DNA from: Pseudomonas sp. A-RE-19
Lineage (GTDB): Bacteria; Pseudomonadota; Gammaproteobacteria; Pseudomonadales; Pseudomonadaceae
Length of the DNA stretch: 64,000 nucleotides
Direction: 5' to 3'
Assembly: GCF_019956555.1 (NCBI RefSeq)
Contig: NZ_JAHBDQ010000033.1
Span: 124,001-188,000, forward strand
Part shown: positions 43,255-52,242 of the stretch, piece by piece
How positions within the stretch are numbered: the stretch's first letter is position 1
Layout of the letters: each line of letters starts with the position of its first letter
Position numbers and translations under genes: made by a program
Notes under the pieces: model-generated
Seen by the model: the letters and a program-made list of their open reading frames with translations, nothing else
What the model was told of the DNA's origin: nothing
Database searches by the model: none

Positions 43255-44937
43255 ATGCGCGACAAACCAGCGACGGGCTCCATGCCCACTCCCGCCGCGT
43301 TCATCAATGCACAGAGTGCGATTACCGGCCTGCGTGGCCGGGACCTGATTTCAACCTTGCGCAGCGTGGCCGCTCATGGCCTGCGCAACCCGGTGAACAC
43401 TGCCCGGCATGTTTTCAAACTGGGCGGCCAGCTGGGCCGCGTACTGTGGGGTGAAACCCTGCACCCGATCAACCCGCAGGACAATCGCTTTGCCGACCCG
43501 ACGTGGAGCCTCAATCCTTTTTATCGCCGCAGCTTGCAGGCCTATTTGAGCTGGCAGAAAGAGATCAAGCACTGGATCGACGAGAGCAACATGAGCCCGG
43601 ACGATCGCGCCCGCGCCCACTTCGCCTTTGCCTTGATCAACGACGCCGTGGCACCGTCCAATACCCTGCTCAATCCACTGGCGATCAAGGAGATCTTCAA
43701 CTCCGGCGGCAGCAGCCTGGTGCGAGGTCTCGGCCATCTGCTCGACGACCTTCTGCACAATGACGGTCTGCCCAGACAAGTCACCAAACAAGCATTCGAG
43801 GTGGGCAAAACGGTCGCGACCACCACCGGCTCCGTGGTGTTTCGCAATGAGCTGCTGGAACTGATCCAGTACAAGCCGATGAGCGAAAAGCAGTATTCCA
43901 AACCGTTGCTGATCGTGCCGCCCCAGATCAACAAGTACTACATATTCGACCTGAGCCCCGGCAACAGCTTCGTCCAGTTCGCCCTTAAAAACGGATTGCA
44001 GACCTTCGTTATCAGTTGGCGAAATCCCGATGTGCGTCATCGCGAATGGGGGCTGTCGTCTTACGTCGAAGCCGCCGAAGAAGCGTTGAATGTCTGCCGG
44101 GCGATCACCGGTGCTCGCGAGGTCAACCTGATGGGGGCCTGCGCCGGCGGGCTGACCATTGCTGCGCTGCAAGGGCATTTGCAGGCCAAGCGGCAGATGC
44201 GGCGGGTGTCCAGCGCGACCTATCTGGTCAGCTTGCTCGACAGTCAGATAGACAGCCCGGCCACCCTCTTCGCCGACGAGCAGACACTGGAAGCGGCCAA
44301 GCGCCGCTCCTATCAGAAGGGGGTTCTGGAAGGTCGTGACATGGCCAGGGTTTTTGCCTGGATGCGGCCCAACGACTTGATCTGGAGTTACTTCGTCAAT
44401 AACTACCTGCTGGGCAAAGAACCGCCAGCGTTCGATATCCTCTACTGGAACTGCGACAACACCCGTCTGCCGGCCGCTTTCCATGGCGATCTGCTGGACT
44501 TCTTCAAACACAACCCGCTGAGTCATCCGGGCGGACTGGAAGTGTGCGGCACGCCGATCGACCTGCAGAAGGTCACCGTCGACAGTTTCAGCGTGGCCGG
44601 CATGAACGATCACATTACCCCGTGGGATGCGGTGTATCGCTCGACATTGCTGCTGGGTGGCGAGCGGCGCTTCGTGCTGTCCAGCAGCGGTCATGTGCAG
44701 AGCATTCTCAACCCGCCCAACAATCCGAAAGCCAGCTACGTCGAGAACCCGAAACTGAGCAGTGACCCGCGAGCCTGGTATTACGACGCCAAGCGCGTCG
44801 ATGGCAGTTGGTGGAAGCAATGGCTGGACTGGATTCAGGCACGCTCCGGCGCACAACGCGAAACCGTGATGACCCTCGGTAGCCAAAACTATCCACCCAT
44901 GGAAGCGGCACCCGGTACTTACGTGCGTGTGCGCTGA
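43255..44937 (+). CDS. phaC2: Class II poly(3-hydroxyalkanoate) synthase 2
   Basis: A 560-residue paralogue of PhaC1 with the nucleophile Cys296 in GACAGG, followed by GMNDHITPW and SSSGHVQSILNPP for Asp and His. The N-terminus differs most (RDKPATGSMPTPAAFINAQ). ATG 43255 follows AAGGAG by about 10 bases. PhaC2 enzymes usually have somewhat different chain-length preference; this cannot be read from sequence here. Confidence 0.96.
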   Translation: MRDKPATGSMPTPAAFINAQSAITGLRGRDLISTLRSVAAHGLRNPVNTARHVFKLGGQLGRVLWGETLHPINPQDNRFADPTWSLNPFYRRSLQAYLSWQKEIKHWIDESNMSPDDRARAHFAFALINDAVAPSNTLLNPLAIKEIFNSGGSSLVRGLGHLLDDLLHNDGLPRQVTKQAFEVGKTVATTTGSVVFRNELLELIQYKPMSEKQYSKPLLIVPPQINKYYIFDLSPGNSFVQFALKNGLQTFVISWRNPDVRHREWGLSSYVEAAEEALNVCRAITGAREVNLMGACAGGLTIAALQGHLQAKRQMRRVSSATYLVSLLDSQIDSPATLFADEQTLEAAKRRSYQKGVLEGRDMARVFAWMRPNDLIWSYFVNNYLLGKEPPAFDILYWNCDNTRLPAAFHGDLLDFFKHNPLSHPGGLEVCGTPIDLQKVTVDSFSVAGMNDHITPWDAVYRSTLLLGGERRFVLSSSGHVQSILNPPNNPKASYVENPKLSSDPRAWYYDAKRVDGSWWKQWLDWIQARSGAQRETVMTLGSQNYPPMEAAPGTYVRVR

Positions 44938-44996
44938 CGTTCAACGAACCACGGCCGCCAATGGCCGTGGCATGACTCGACCATTAAGAAGACTGG

Positions 44997-45617
44997 ATGA
45001 AAACCCGCGACCGGATTCTCGAATGTGCTCTGCAGTTGTTCAATCAGAAGGGCGAACCGAACGTCTCCACGATGGAAGTGGCCAACGAAATGGGCATCAG
45101 CCCGGGCAATCTCTACTACCACTTCCACGGCAAGGAACCGCTGATTCTCGGGCTGTTCGAGCGCTTCCAGGCTGAACTGACGCCGTTGCTCGATCCACCG
45201 TCCGATGTGGAATTGGCGCCCGATGATTACTGGCTGTTTCTGCACCTGATCGTCGAACGCCTGGCGCACTACCGGTTCCTGTTCCAGGACCTGTCGAACC
45301 TTGCCGGCCGCCTGCCGAAACTGGCCAAGGGGATACGCAACCTGCTCAATGCGTTGAAGCGCACACTGGCTTCATTGCTGGCACAGTTGAAAGCTCAGGG
45401 TCAGCTGGTCAGTGACACCCAGGCGCTGGGGCAACTGGTGGAGCAAATCACCATGACGTTGCTGTTCTCACTGGATTATCAGCGGATTCTGGACCGTGAA
45501 GGGGAAGTGCGACTGGTGGTGTATCAGATCATGATGCTCGTAGCGCCGCACTTGTTGCCGCCGATCAAGGTGGCGACCGAGCGGTTGGCGTTGCAGTACC
45601 TCGAAGAGCATGACTAA
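44997..45617 (+). CDS. phaD: TetR-family regulator PhaD
   Basis: A 206-residue activator of the pha genes. The HTH is at residues 1-55 (KTRDRILECALQLFNQKGEPNVSTMEVANEMGISPGNLYYHF). The ligand pocket in the remaining all-helical domain is thought to sense a fatty-acid-derived CoA ester. It follows phaC2 after 60 bases, ends the plus-strand cluster, and converges with phaF over a strong terminator. Confidence 0.95.
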   Translation: MKTRDRILECALQLFNQKGEPNVSTMEVANEMGISPGNLYYHFHGKEPLILGLFERFQAELTPLLDPPSDVELAPDDYWLFLHLIVERLAHYRFLFQDLSNLAGRLPKLAKGIRNLLNALKRTLASLLAQLKAQGQLVSDTQALGQLVEQITMTLLFSLDYQRILDREGEVRLVVYQIMMLVAPHLLPPIKVATERLALQYLEEHD

Positions 45618-45620
45618 CCC

Positions 45621-45730
45621 TGTAGGAGCGAGGCTTGCCCGCGAAGAACGATAACGCGGTATTGCTGATGGACCGAGGCGGCTGGTTCGCCGGCAAGCCT
45701 GACTCCTACAGGAGCGGGCTTGCTCCCACA
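45621..45730. repeat. REP cluster mixing two families
   Basis: A GTAGGAGCGAGGCTTGCCCGCGAA unit (45622-45645) faces a worn complementary arm (45686-45710), directly followed by a GGAGCGGGCTTGCTCCC palindrome (45711-45727) of the other REP family. Confidence 0.8.
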
Positions 45731-45766
45731 TTGGATTTGTGGTGCTTTCTAGAGTCTATGCACAAA

Positions 45767-45803
45767 CAAAAACGCCCGACCTTCGCAGGCCGGGCGTTTT
45801 TTT
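45767..45803. terminator. Bidirectional terminator between phaD and phaF
   Basis: AAAAACGCCCG pairs with CGGGCGTTTTTTT, with A- and T-runs on both sides, between two convergent genes. Confidence 0.88.
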
Positions 45804-45813
45804 AGTCCTGAAA

Positions 45814-46599
45814 TCAGGACTGACTGGTTGGCGTCGATGGAGCCGGCGCGGCAGTCTGGGTTACAGCAGGGGTCGGCGCAGCGGCGGAGTTCGCCGTGCT
45901 TACCGGGGCTGCCGGTTTGGCGACAGCTACTGCTGGTTTCGGTGCAGCCGCTTTCGCAGCTGCCGGTTTTTTCACTGCCGGCTTCTTCGCTGCAGCAGGT
46001 TTGGCTGCCGCGGCTTTAGCGGCAGGTTTGGCTGCTGGTTTTGCGGCTGGTTTTGCGACCGCTTTAGCTGCCGGTTTCGCCGCGGCAGTTTTGGCAGCCG
46101 GTTTTGCGGCAGCCTTGGCCAACGGTTTGGCAGCACTTTTGGCTGCTGGTTTGGCCGCCGCGGTTCTCGCCGCAACAGGCGCAACCTTGGCACCGGTGAG
46201 TTTTTCGATTTGCTTGGTCAGGGTATCGACCTTGCTATGCAGTGCCTTGACCTCATTGCGGCTCGGTACACCCAGGCGCGAAATGGCGCTGTTCAGGCGC
46301 TTGTCAAAAGCCCCTTCCAGCTCATCCCACTTGCCCAGTGCGCGATCTTTCACGCCGCTGATGCGCGACTTGGCCGACGAAGCGGAGTCCTTGGCGGCAT
46401 CGACTTTTTTGCCGACAGCGCTCTTGGTAAGCTTCTCGGCTTTCTCGCCGTCCTTAACCAATGTATCGAAGAGCTTGCTGCCGTCAGTGTCGATCTTCGA
46501 GTACACGCCTAAACCAGCCAGCCAGATTTTGCGGGAGTAGTCTTCGACCTTCCCGATCCACGAGCTGCCTTCTTTTTCAGTATTCTTTTTACCAGCCAT
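45814..46599 (-). CDS. phaF: Phasin PhaF with histone H1-like tail
   Basis: A 261-residue granule protein. The first 135 residues form a phasin domain (SWIGKVEDYSRKIWLAGLGVYSK ... KLFDTLVKDGEKAEKL) homologous to PhaI. The rest is a long Ala/Lys/Pro repeat region (AAKPAAKP-type units) like histone H1 and AlgP, which binds DNA and helps share granules between daughter cells. ATG 46599 has AAGGAG just upstream; an in-frame upstream start is not needed. Downstream partner of phaI by 10 bases. Confidence 0.96.
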   Translation of the reverse strand: MAGKKNTEKEGSSWIGKVEDYSRKIWLAGLGVYSKIDTDGSKLFDTLVKDGEKAEKLTKSAVGKKVDAAKDSASSAKSRISGVKDRALGKWDELEGAFDKRLNSAISRLGVPSRNEVKALHSKVDTLTKQIEKLTGAKVAPVAARTAAAKPAAKSAAKPLAKAAAKPAAKTAAAKPAAKAVAKPAAKPAAKPAAKAAAAKPAAAKKPAVKKPAAAKAAAPKPAVAVAKPAAPVSTANSAAAPTPAVTQTAAPAPSTPTSQS

Positions 46600-46609
46600 C
46601 CCGTTCTCC

Positions 46610-47032
46610 TTAAGATTTACGCGCGACACGTTCGAGCAATGCCGTCAGCTCATCGAGCTTAGCAGAGAGTGTCTCCACGTCATGTTTAGACGGAATGCCG
46701 ATACGATTCAAGGCGCTTGCGATACGCGTATCAAAAGCCCTTTCGACTTTGTCGAGTTGAAGTTCGACTTTGCCTTTGAAAGTGCTCACTTCATTCTTGG
46801 CTTCATCGATTTCGGCATTGGCCGCTTCAAGTTTCTCATCGATGACTTTTTTACCTTTCTTTTCAACAGCTTGACCAGCCTTGATCAACTCTTGAACGTA
46901 CTCACCACCCTCTTGACCGACCCGGGTGTAAGCACCCAGGCCTGCCAGCCAGATCTTGCGGGCATACGATTTGACGTCGCCAAGAGCACTAGTCTCAACG
47001 TCGACTTTTTTCTTCAAAATAACTTTGGCCAT
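46610..47032 (-). CDS. phaI: Phasin PhaI
   Basis: A 140-residue amphipathic helical protein that coats PHA granules: SYARKIWLAGLGAYTRVGQEGGEYVQELIKAG followed by a leucine-rich coiled coil and LDELTALLERV. It lacks the basic tail of PhaF. ATG 47032 (MAKVILKKK) has GAGGTG upstream; a start 4 codons earlier is less likely. Forms the phaIF operon, transcribed opposite to phaC1ZC2D. Confidence 0.95.
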   Translation of the reverse strand: MAKVILKKKVDVETSALGDVKSYARKIWLAGLGAYTRVGQEGGEYVQELIKAGQAVEKKGKKVIDEKLEAANAEIDEAKNEVSTFKGKVELQLDKVERAFDTRIASALNRIGIPSKHDVETLSAKLDELTALLERVARKS

Positions 47033-47161
47033 GGTGCACCTCACGCGCAGAGGGGTTGAGGAACTGCCCGTAAAGAGCCGGGCTCAGGCACAAAGTAGTG
47101 AGAAAAATTAGAAACGGCACCCTAACAAATGACATAAACCTTTGGGCACACCACAAACAAA

Positions 47162-47252
47162 TGTGGGAGCGAGCCTGCTCGCGAAGAGGCAGGTACATTC
47201 AACATTGATGTCGACTGAAAGACCGCTTTCGCGAGCAGGCTCGCTCCCACAG
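47162..47252. repeat. REP inverted pair, GTGGGAGCGAGCCTGCTCGCGA type
   Basis: TGTGGGAGCGAGCCTGCTCG faces CGAGCAGGCTCGCTCCCACA, with about 45 bases between, upstream of phaI. Confidence 0.9.
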
Positions 47253-47279
47253 GGATCGCATTTCGCAGAGGGACGTGGA

Positions 47280-47555
47280 TCAAGCCAGTGCTTTATCGAG
47301 GGCCCTTTCGATTTCCGATTTGATGGTGCCGCTCATGGCGGACATCAACAGGCCCAGTTCGACATCGACTTTGATCGAGTTCTCGCCCACACGCACCGCA
47401 CCTTGCACACCGGAACGTTTGAGGTTCAGGGTATCGCCGGACCACTGCGGTTCCAGGCCATATTGATCGGACAGCTTCTGCGCCAACTTGTCGGCCTTCT
47501 CGCGGGCCGCTTCCTTACCCAGGTTATGGGTACGCTCAACACTAATATGGGCCAT
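47280..47555 (-). CDS. Small polyhydroxyalkanoic-acid-system family protein
   Basis: A 91-residue protein (MAHISVERTHNLGKEAAREKADKLAQKLSDQYGLEPQW ... VELGLLMSAMSGTIKSEIERAL) of the family annotated as PHA granule region-associated. A beta-rich core is flanked by helices, with no signal or membrane segment. Its conserved place between the phasins and ubiE in Pseudomonas is the basis for the name; the biochemical role is unknown. Divergent from ubiE. Confidence 0.8.
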   Translation of the reverse strand: MAHISVERTHNLGKEAAREKADKLAQKLSDQYGLEPQWSGDTLNLKRSGVQGAVRVGENSIKVDVELGLLMSAMSGTIKSEIERALDKALA

Positions 47556-47710
47556 CGAATGACTCCTGCTTTATCGTGACTTGCTCAAGACATCTTGACC
47601 CTGCATGCGTCAAAACGTCCCGGTGGTTGCCTATCTTACCTTCAGCCTTGCCAAGACAAAGCAGGCCACCGGGATTAGAATGTCCCGCATTCTCTTTTGG
47701 TGACAGCGAT

Positions 47711-48481
47711 ATGACTGATCAGCGCAAAGGCAGCGATGCCGAACCCACCACTCACTTCGGCTTCAAAAACGTTCCGGAAAGCCAGAAAGCGGAAAAAGTC
47801 GCTGAGGTTTTTCACTCGGTAGCCGCCAAGTACGACCTGATGAACGACCTCCTGTCGGGCGGCATGCACCGTCTGTGGAAGCGTTTCGCAATCGAACTGT
47901 CGGGCGTGCGCACGGGTAACCGCGTGCTGGACATCGCCGGCGGCACCGGCGACCTGACCCGCAAATTCTCGCACCTTGTGGGACCTACCGGTCAGGTCGT
48001 GTTGGCCGACATCAACGAATCCATGCTCAAGGTCGGTCGTGACCGCCTGCTGGATCTGGGTGTGTCCGGCAACGTTGAATTCGTCCAGGCCGACGCTGAA
48101 AAGCTGCCGTTCCCGGACAACCACTTCGACTGCGTGACCATCGCTTTCGGCCTGCGCAACGTGACGCATAAAGAAGACGCCCTGCGCTCGATGCTTCGCG
48201 TGCTGAAACCGGGCGGCCGTTTGCTGGTACTGGAGTTCTCCAAGCCGACCAACGCGCTGATGTCCAAGGCCTACGACGCCTATTCGTTCGCCTTCATGCC
48301 ATTGATGGGCAAGCTGATCACCAATGATTCGGAAAGCTATCGCTACCTGGCCGAATCGATCCGCATGCACCCGAACCAGGAAACCCTGAAGTCGATGATG
48401 GTCGAGGCCGGTTTCGACCGCGTGACGTACCACAACATGACCGCAGGCATCGTCGCCCTGCACCGCGGCATCAAGCCCTGA
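47711..48481 (+). CDS. ubiE: Ubiquinone/menaquinone C-methyltransferase UbiE
   Basis: A 256-residue SAM-dependent enzyme that C-methylates the benzoquinol ring in ubiquinone synthesis. The SAM loop VLDIAGGTGDLTRKF lies near 72-86, the family signature YDLMNDLLSGGMHRLWKR near 44-61, and GLRNVTHKEDALRSMLRVLKPGG follows. ATG 47711 is the conserved start. Its stop overlaps the ATG of ubiJ by one base, opening the ubiE-ubiJ-ubiB series. Confidence 0.97.
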   Translation: MTDQRKGSDAEPTTHFGFKNVPESQKAEKVAEVFHSVAAKYDLMNDLLSGGMHRLWKRFAIELSGVRTGNRVLDIAGGTGDLTRKFSHLVGPTGQVVLADINESMLKVGRDRLLDLGVSGNVEFVQADAEKLPFPDNHFDCVTIAFGLRNVTHKEDALRSMLRVLKPGGRLLVLEFSKPTNALMSKAYDAYSFAFMPLMGKLITNDSESYRYLAESIRMHPNQETLKSMMVEAGFDRVTYHNMTAGIVALHRGIKP

Positions 48482-49104
48482 TGTTGCTGGCCGGCCTGCT
48501 CGCCAGCGTTGAACTCGGTTTGAACCGGGTGCTGCGTCTCGACAGCACGGCGCTGCCGCGGCTGGCGCATTTGAGTGGCAAGGTGATTGCCGTCGACTGC
48601 CGCAGCCCGGCGCTGCAAGTGTTCATCCTGCCCAGCGATGAAGGCCTGATGCTCGCCTCCCAGTGGGAAACCGGTGCCGACTGCACCTTGCGCGCACCGG
48701 CCTCAAGCCTGCTGAAACTGGCGACGAGCAAGGACAAGACTTCGGTCCTGCATGCTCCTGAAGTCGAACTCGACGGCGACAGCGGCGTGCTGCTGGAACT
48801 GGCGGCGATCCTTCAGGACCTCGAGCTGGATTGGGAGTACGAACTCTCGCGCTGGCTCGGCCCGGTCGCCACGCAACTGATTGGCGGTCACCTGCGCAGT
48901 CGCGCTCGCTGGTATCAGCAAGGGTTCGCCAGCCTGAACCAGAACCTGGGCGAATACCTGGCCGAAGAATCGCGCACCCTCGTCGGTCAGCGCGAAGCCG
49001 AAGCCCGTTTCAGTGAACTGGACCAGATCAAACTCGATCTGGAACGTCTCGAGGCGCGTTTCGAGCGCCTTTCCCGATCCCTCGACCCAAGCGATAACGC
49101 ATGA
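48481..49104 (+). CDS. ubiJ: Ubiquinone accessory factor UbiJ (SCP2 domain)
   Basis: A 207-residue protein with an SCP2 lipid-binding domain over the first 110 residues (FILPSDEGLMLASQWETGADCTLRAPASSLLKL) and a C-terminal coiled coil (EARFSELDQIKLDLERLEARFERLSRSL). UbiJ holds ubiquinone intermediates for the soluble Ubi complex. It overlaps ubiE by 1 base and ubiB by 4 bases, the standard proteobacterial order. Confidence 0.9.
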   Translation: MLLAGLLASVELGLNRVLRLDSTALPRLAHLSGKVIAVDCRSPALQVFILPSDEGLMLASQWETGADCTLRAPASSLLKLATSKDKTSVLHAPEVELDGDSGVLLELAAILQDLELDWEYELSRWLGPVATQLIGGHLRSRARWYQQGFASLNQNLGEYLAEESRTLVGQREAEARFSELDQIKLDLERLEARFERLSRSLDPSDNA

Positions 49105-50705
49105 AGCTGCTTGCCGTCCGCCGTTTGTTGCGCATCCAGCGCGTTGTGATTCGCTACCGCCTCGATGACTTGCTGTTCGCCCTGCCACTGCCCTGGTTTC
49201 TGCTGGCGCTGCGCTATGCCTTGCCGTGGCGCTGGTTCCCGCGCAAGCCCCTGGACCTGAGCCGTGGCGCTCGATTGCGCCTGGCATTGCAGGACCTGGG
49301 GCCAATTTTCATCAAGTTCGGCCAGATCCTTTCGACGCGCCGCGACCTGCTGCCCGAAGACATCGCCGATGAACTGATGAAGCTGCAGGACCGCGTGCCG
49401 CCGTTCGACTCGCAAGTGTCGATCCGGTTGATCGAAGAGCAACTCGGCAAAAAGATCAGTGAAGTATTCAGCCGCTTCGACGTCGAACCGCTGGCTTCGG
49501 CCTCGGTGGCGCAGGTGCATGCCGCGCAGCTGAAAACCGGTGAAGAAGTGGTGGTCAAGGTGATCCGCCCGGGTCTGAAACCGATCATTGCCCAGGACCT
49601 GGCGTGGCTGTTTATCCTTGCCCGCGCCGCGGAAAAACTCTCGGCCGACGCTCGCTTGCTACACCCGGTGGACGTGGTCAGCGACTACGAAAAAACCATC
49701 TACGACGAACTCGACCTGCTGCGCGAGGCGGCTAACGCCAGCCAGCTGAAGCGCAATTTCGAAGGCTCGCCGCTGCTCTATGTGCCGCAAGTCTATTGGG
49801 ACTGGTGCCGGCCGAAAGTGCTGGTGATGGAGCGCATCTACGGGATTCAGGTCACCGACCTCGCGACCCTGGCCGACCAGCGCACCGACATGAAAATGCT
49901 CGCCGAGCGTGGCGTGGAGATCTTCTTCACCCAGGTGTTCCGCGACAGCTTCTTCCATGCCGACATGCACCCCGGCAACATCTTCGTCAGCACCGTGCAG
50001 CCGTGGAGCCCGCAGTACATCGCCATCGACTGCGGCATCGTCGGCAGCCTGACTCCGGAAGACCAGGACTATCTGGCGCGCAACCTGTTCGCGTTCTTCA
50101 AGCGTGATTACCGGCGTGTCGCGCAGTTGCACATCGATTCGGGCTGGGTGCCGGCGGAAACCAAACTCAACGAATTCGAAGCGGCGATCCGCACGGTGTG
50201 CGAGCCGATTTTCGAAAAACCGTTAAAAGATATTTCCTTCGGCCAGGTGCTGATGCGCCTGTTCCAGACCGCTCGGCGCTTCAACATGGAAGTGCAGCCG
50301 CAGTTGGTATTGCTGCAAAAAACCCTGTTGAACATCGAAGGCCTGGGCCGTCAGCTGTACCCGGACCTCGATCTGTGGAACACCGCCCAGCCGTTCCTCG
50401 AGCGCTGGATGCGCGAGCGTGTCAGCCCTAAAGCCTTGCTGGGCAACGTGCAGAGCCAGTTCGAACAGATCCCGCACCTGGCCAACATGGCTCGCGACCT
50501 GCTCGAACGCATGTCCCAGCCCCACGCCAACGACCCGCCGCGTCCTTGGCACAAGCGCAAGGACGATTGGTTCCTGCGATTGCTCGGCACTGCTCACCTG
50601 GCGGGCGGCACGATACTCGCGGCCGGTGGCCCGTTGAACGAACTGGGGCACTGGCCCGCCGGAATCATGGTGGCGGTCGGCCTGTATCTGGTCGTTCGCC
50701 GATAG
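49101..50705 (+). CDS. ubiB: Ubiquinone biosynthesis ATPase/kinase-like protein UbiB
   Basis: A 534-residue ABC1/ADCK/UbiB-family protein needed for ubiquinone synthesis. The KxGQ motif of the family is KFGQ at 72-75, the Ala-rich loop replaces the kinase Gly loop (SASVAQVHAAQ), and the catalytic region DMHPGNIF and DCGIVG are present. Two hydrophobic C-terminal segments (LAGGTILAAGGPLNELGHW and IMVAVGLYLVV) anchor it in the membrane. Overlaps ubiJ by 4 bases. Confidence 0.96.
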   Translation: MKLLAVRRLLRIQRVVIRYRLDDLLFALPLPWFLLALRYALPWRWFPRKPLDLSRGARLRLALQDLGPIFIKFGQILSTRRDLLPEDIADELMKLQDRVPPFDSQVSIRLIEEQLGKKISEVFSRFDVEPLASASVAQVHAAQLKTGEEVVVKVIRPGLKPIIAQDLAWLFILARAAEKLSADARLLHPVDVVSDYEKTIYDELDLLREAANASQLKRNFEGSPLLYVPQVYWDWCRPKVLVMERIYGIQVTDLATLADQRTDMKMLAERGVEIFFTQVFRDSFFHADMHPGNIFVSTVQPWSPQYIAIDCGIVGSLTPEDQDYLARNLFAFFKRDYRRVAQLHIDSGWVPAETKLNEFEAAIRTVCEPIFEKPLKDISFGQVLMRLFQTARRFNMEVQPQLVLLQKTLLNIEGLGRQLYPDLDLWNTAQPFLERWMRERVSPKALLGNVQSQFEQIPHLANMARDLLERMSQPHANDPPRPWHKRKDDWFLRLLGTAHLAGGTILAAGGPLNELGHWPAGIMVAVGLYLVVRR

Positions 50706-50784
50706 CCAGTTGGGTGTTCGGCTGGCACACTGTTTCAACGTCTGGGCTCAGCTATTGAAGTAGGGCCCGCTGTCGGAGTCGAAG

Positions 50785-51186
50785 ATGAAAAACTGGCTGG
50801 ACGAGATCAAGTGGGACGCCGACGGCCTGGTGCCGGCAATTGCCCAGGATCACAAGACCGGACGCGTCCTGATGATGGCCTGGATGAACCGCGAAGCGCT
50901 GGCACTGACCGCAGCCGAGAACCGTGCCATTTACTGGTCACGTTCCCGTGGCAAGTTGTGGCGCAAGGGCGAAGAGTCCGGCCATGTGCAAACCCTGCAT
51001 GAGATGCGCCTGGACTGTGACGCCGACGTGATCATCCTGATGGTTGAGCAGATCGGCGACATCGCCTGCCATACCGGCCGTCAGAGCTGCTTCTACCGCG
51101 TCTTCGAGAACGGCGACTGGAAAACCGTCGACCCGGTTCTGAAAGACCCGCACGCTATCTATTCCGCAGGACACAAACATGAGTGA
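50785..51186 (+). CDS. hisI: Phosphoribosyl-AMP cyclohydrolase
   Basis: A 133-residue metalloenzyme for step three of histidine synthesis. The zinc cysteines are Cys78 (LDCDAD), Cys95 and Cys102 (ACHTGRQSC). It is the monofunctional HisI form, with HisE encoded separately, as in other pseudomonads. ATG 50785 follows a GGAG-like site. Overlaps hisE by 8 bases. Confidence 0.96.
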   Translation: MKNWLDEIKWDADGLVPAIAQDHKTGRVLMMAWMNREALALTAAENRAIYWSRSRGKLWRKGEESGHVQTLHEMRLDCDADVIILMVEQIGDIACHTGRQSCFYRVFENGDWKTVDPVLKDPHAIYSAGHKHE

Positions 51187-51511
51187 CACTCTGACCCGTC
51201 TGGCCCAGGTGCTGGAAGAACGCAAAGGCGCCGCCGCCGACAGCTCGTATGTCGCCAGCCTGTACCACAAGGGCCTGAACAAGATTCTGGAAAAAGTCGG
51301 CGAAGAGTCGGTCGAAACCATTATCGCCGCCAAGGATGCCGCCATCAGCGGTGACTGCAGCGATGTGATCTACGAGACCGCCGATTTGTGGTTCCACAGC
51401 ATGGTCATGCTCGCCCAACTGGGGCAACATCCACAGGCCGTGCTCGATGAACTGGACCGTCGCTTCGGTCTGTCCGGACACGCCGAGAAAGCCTCTCGCC
51501 CGTCCGCCTGA
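51179..51511 (+). CDS. hisE: Phosphoribosyl-ATP pyrophosphatase
   Basis: A 110-residue all-alpha NTP pyrophosphatase for step two of histidine synthesis. The metal-binding acids are in KVGEESVETIIAAKD and CSDVIYETADLWFHSMV. It overlaps the hisI end, so the two enzymes acting in succession are coupled. The tat genes follow 25 bases later. Confidence 0.96.
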   Translation: MSDTLTRLAQVLEERKGAAADSSYVASLYHKGLNKILEKVGEESVETIIAAKDAAISGDCSDVIYETADLWFHSMVMLAQLGQHPQAVLDELDRRFGLSGHAEKASRPSA

Positions 51512-51536
51512 ACAACTATTACAGAGGAACAGCAAC

Positions 51537-51809
51537 ATGGGCATTTTTGACTGGAAACACTGGATCGTCATCCTGGTTGTCGTGGTGCTGGTGTTCGGTA
51601 CCAAGAAACTGAAAAACCTCGGCACTGACGTGGGCGAGTCGATCAAGGGCTTTCGCAAAGCCATGAACGATGAAGACAAGCCAGTCGACCCGACTGTGAC
51701 CCCGGCCCAACCGGTACCGCCGGTTCAGCCACAGGCTTCTGTGAACCAGCCGCACACCATCGACGTGCAGGCACAAAAAGTCGAAGAGCCGACCCGCAAA
51801 GACTCGTGA
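51537..51809 (+). CDS. tatA: Twin-arginine translocase subunit TatA
   Basis: A 90-residue pore-forming protein of the Tat export pathway for folded proteins. An N-terminal membrane helix (HWIVILVVVVLVFGTKKL) is followed by the amphipathic helix with GTDVGESIKGFRKAM and a Pro-rich acidic tail. ATG 51537 has AGAGGAA upstream. First gene of tatABC. Confidence 0.96.
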   Translation: MGIFDWKHWIVILVVVVLVFGTKKLKNLGTDVGESIKGFRKAMNDEDKPVDPTVTPAQPVPPVQPQASVNQPHTIDVQAQKVEEPTRKDS

Positions 51810-51819
51810 GCACAGACTA

Positions 51820-52242
51820 ATGTTTGGTATCAGCTTCTCTGAACTGCTGCTCGTCGGCCTCGTCGCCCTGCTGGTGCTGGGCCCCGAGCGTCTGCCGGGC
51901 GCTGCGCGCACCGCCGGCCTGTGGGTCGGGCGGCTGAAGCGCAGCTTCAACGCGATCAAACAGGAAGTTGAACGTGAAATCGGTGCCGACGAGATTCGCC
52001 GGCAACTGCACAACGAGCACATTCTGTCCCTGGAGCAGGAGGCGCGGAAGATTTTCACGCCGACTCAGCAGGAGGCCACACCGGTTCAGCCGGTTGAACC
52101 GGTGGCGGAGCAGACGATTCATGCTCCAGCTGCCGAACCTGCGCCCGTTGCTGCAGTGACCCCGGCTGAACCTGTTGCTCCTGCCGCCGCGCCGACAACG
52201 CCGGCGCCTCACGACACCACTTTGCCGCCGCGAGCCCCATGA
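51820..52242 (+). CDS. tatB: Twin-arginine translocase subunit TatB
   Basis: A 140-residue protein with the MFGISFSELLLVGLVALLVLGPERLP membrane helix and hinge typical of TatB, a long amphipathic helix (LKRSFNAIKQEVEREIGADEIRRQ), and a Pro/Ala-rich tail. With TatC it forms the signal-peptide receptor. It starts 10 bases after tatA and overlaps tatC by 4 bases. Confidence 0.96.
   Translation: MFGISFSELLLVGLVALLVLGPERLPGAARTAGLWVGRLKRSFNAIKQEVEREIGADEIRRQLHNEHILSLEQEARKIFTPTQQEATPVQPVEPVAEQTIHAPAAEPAPVAAVTPAEPVAPAAAPTTPAPHDTTLPPRAP

Noticed and set aside
50722..50740. Sigma-54 promoter before hisI (TGGCACACTGTTTCA)
   Set aside because: TGGCAC is perfect, but the -12 GC is missing at the required 10-base spacing.
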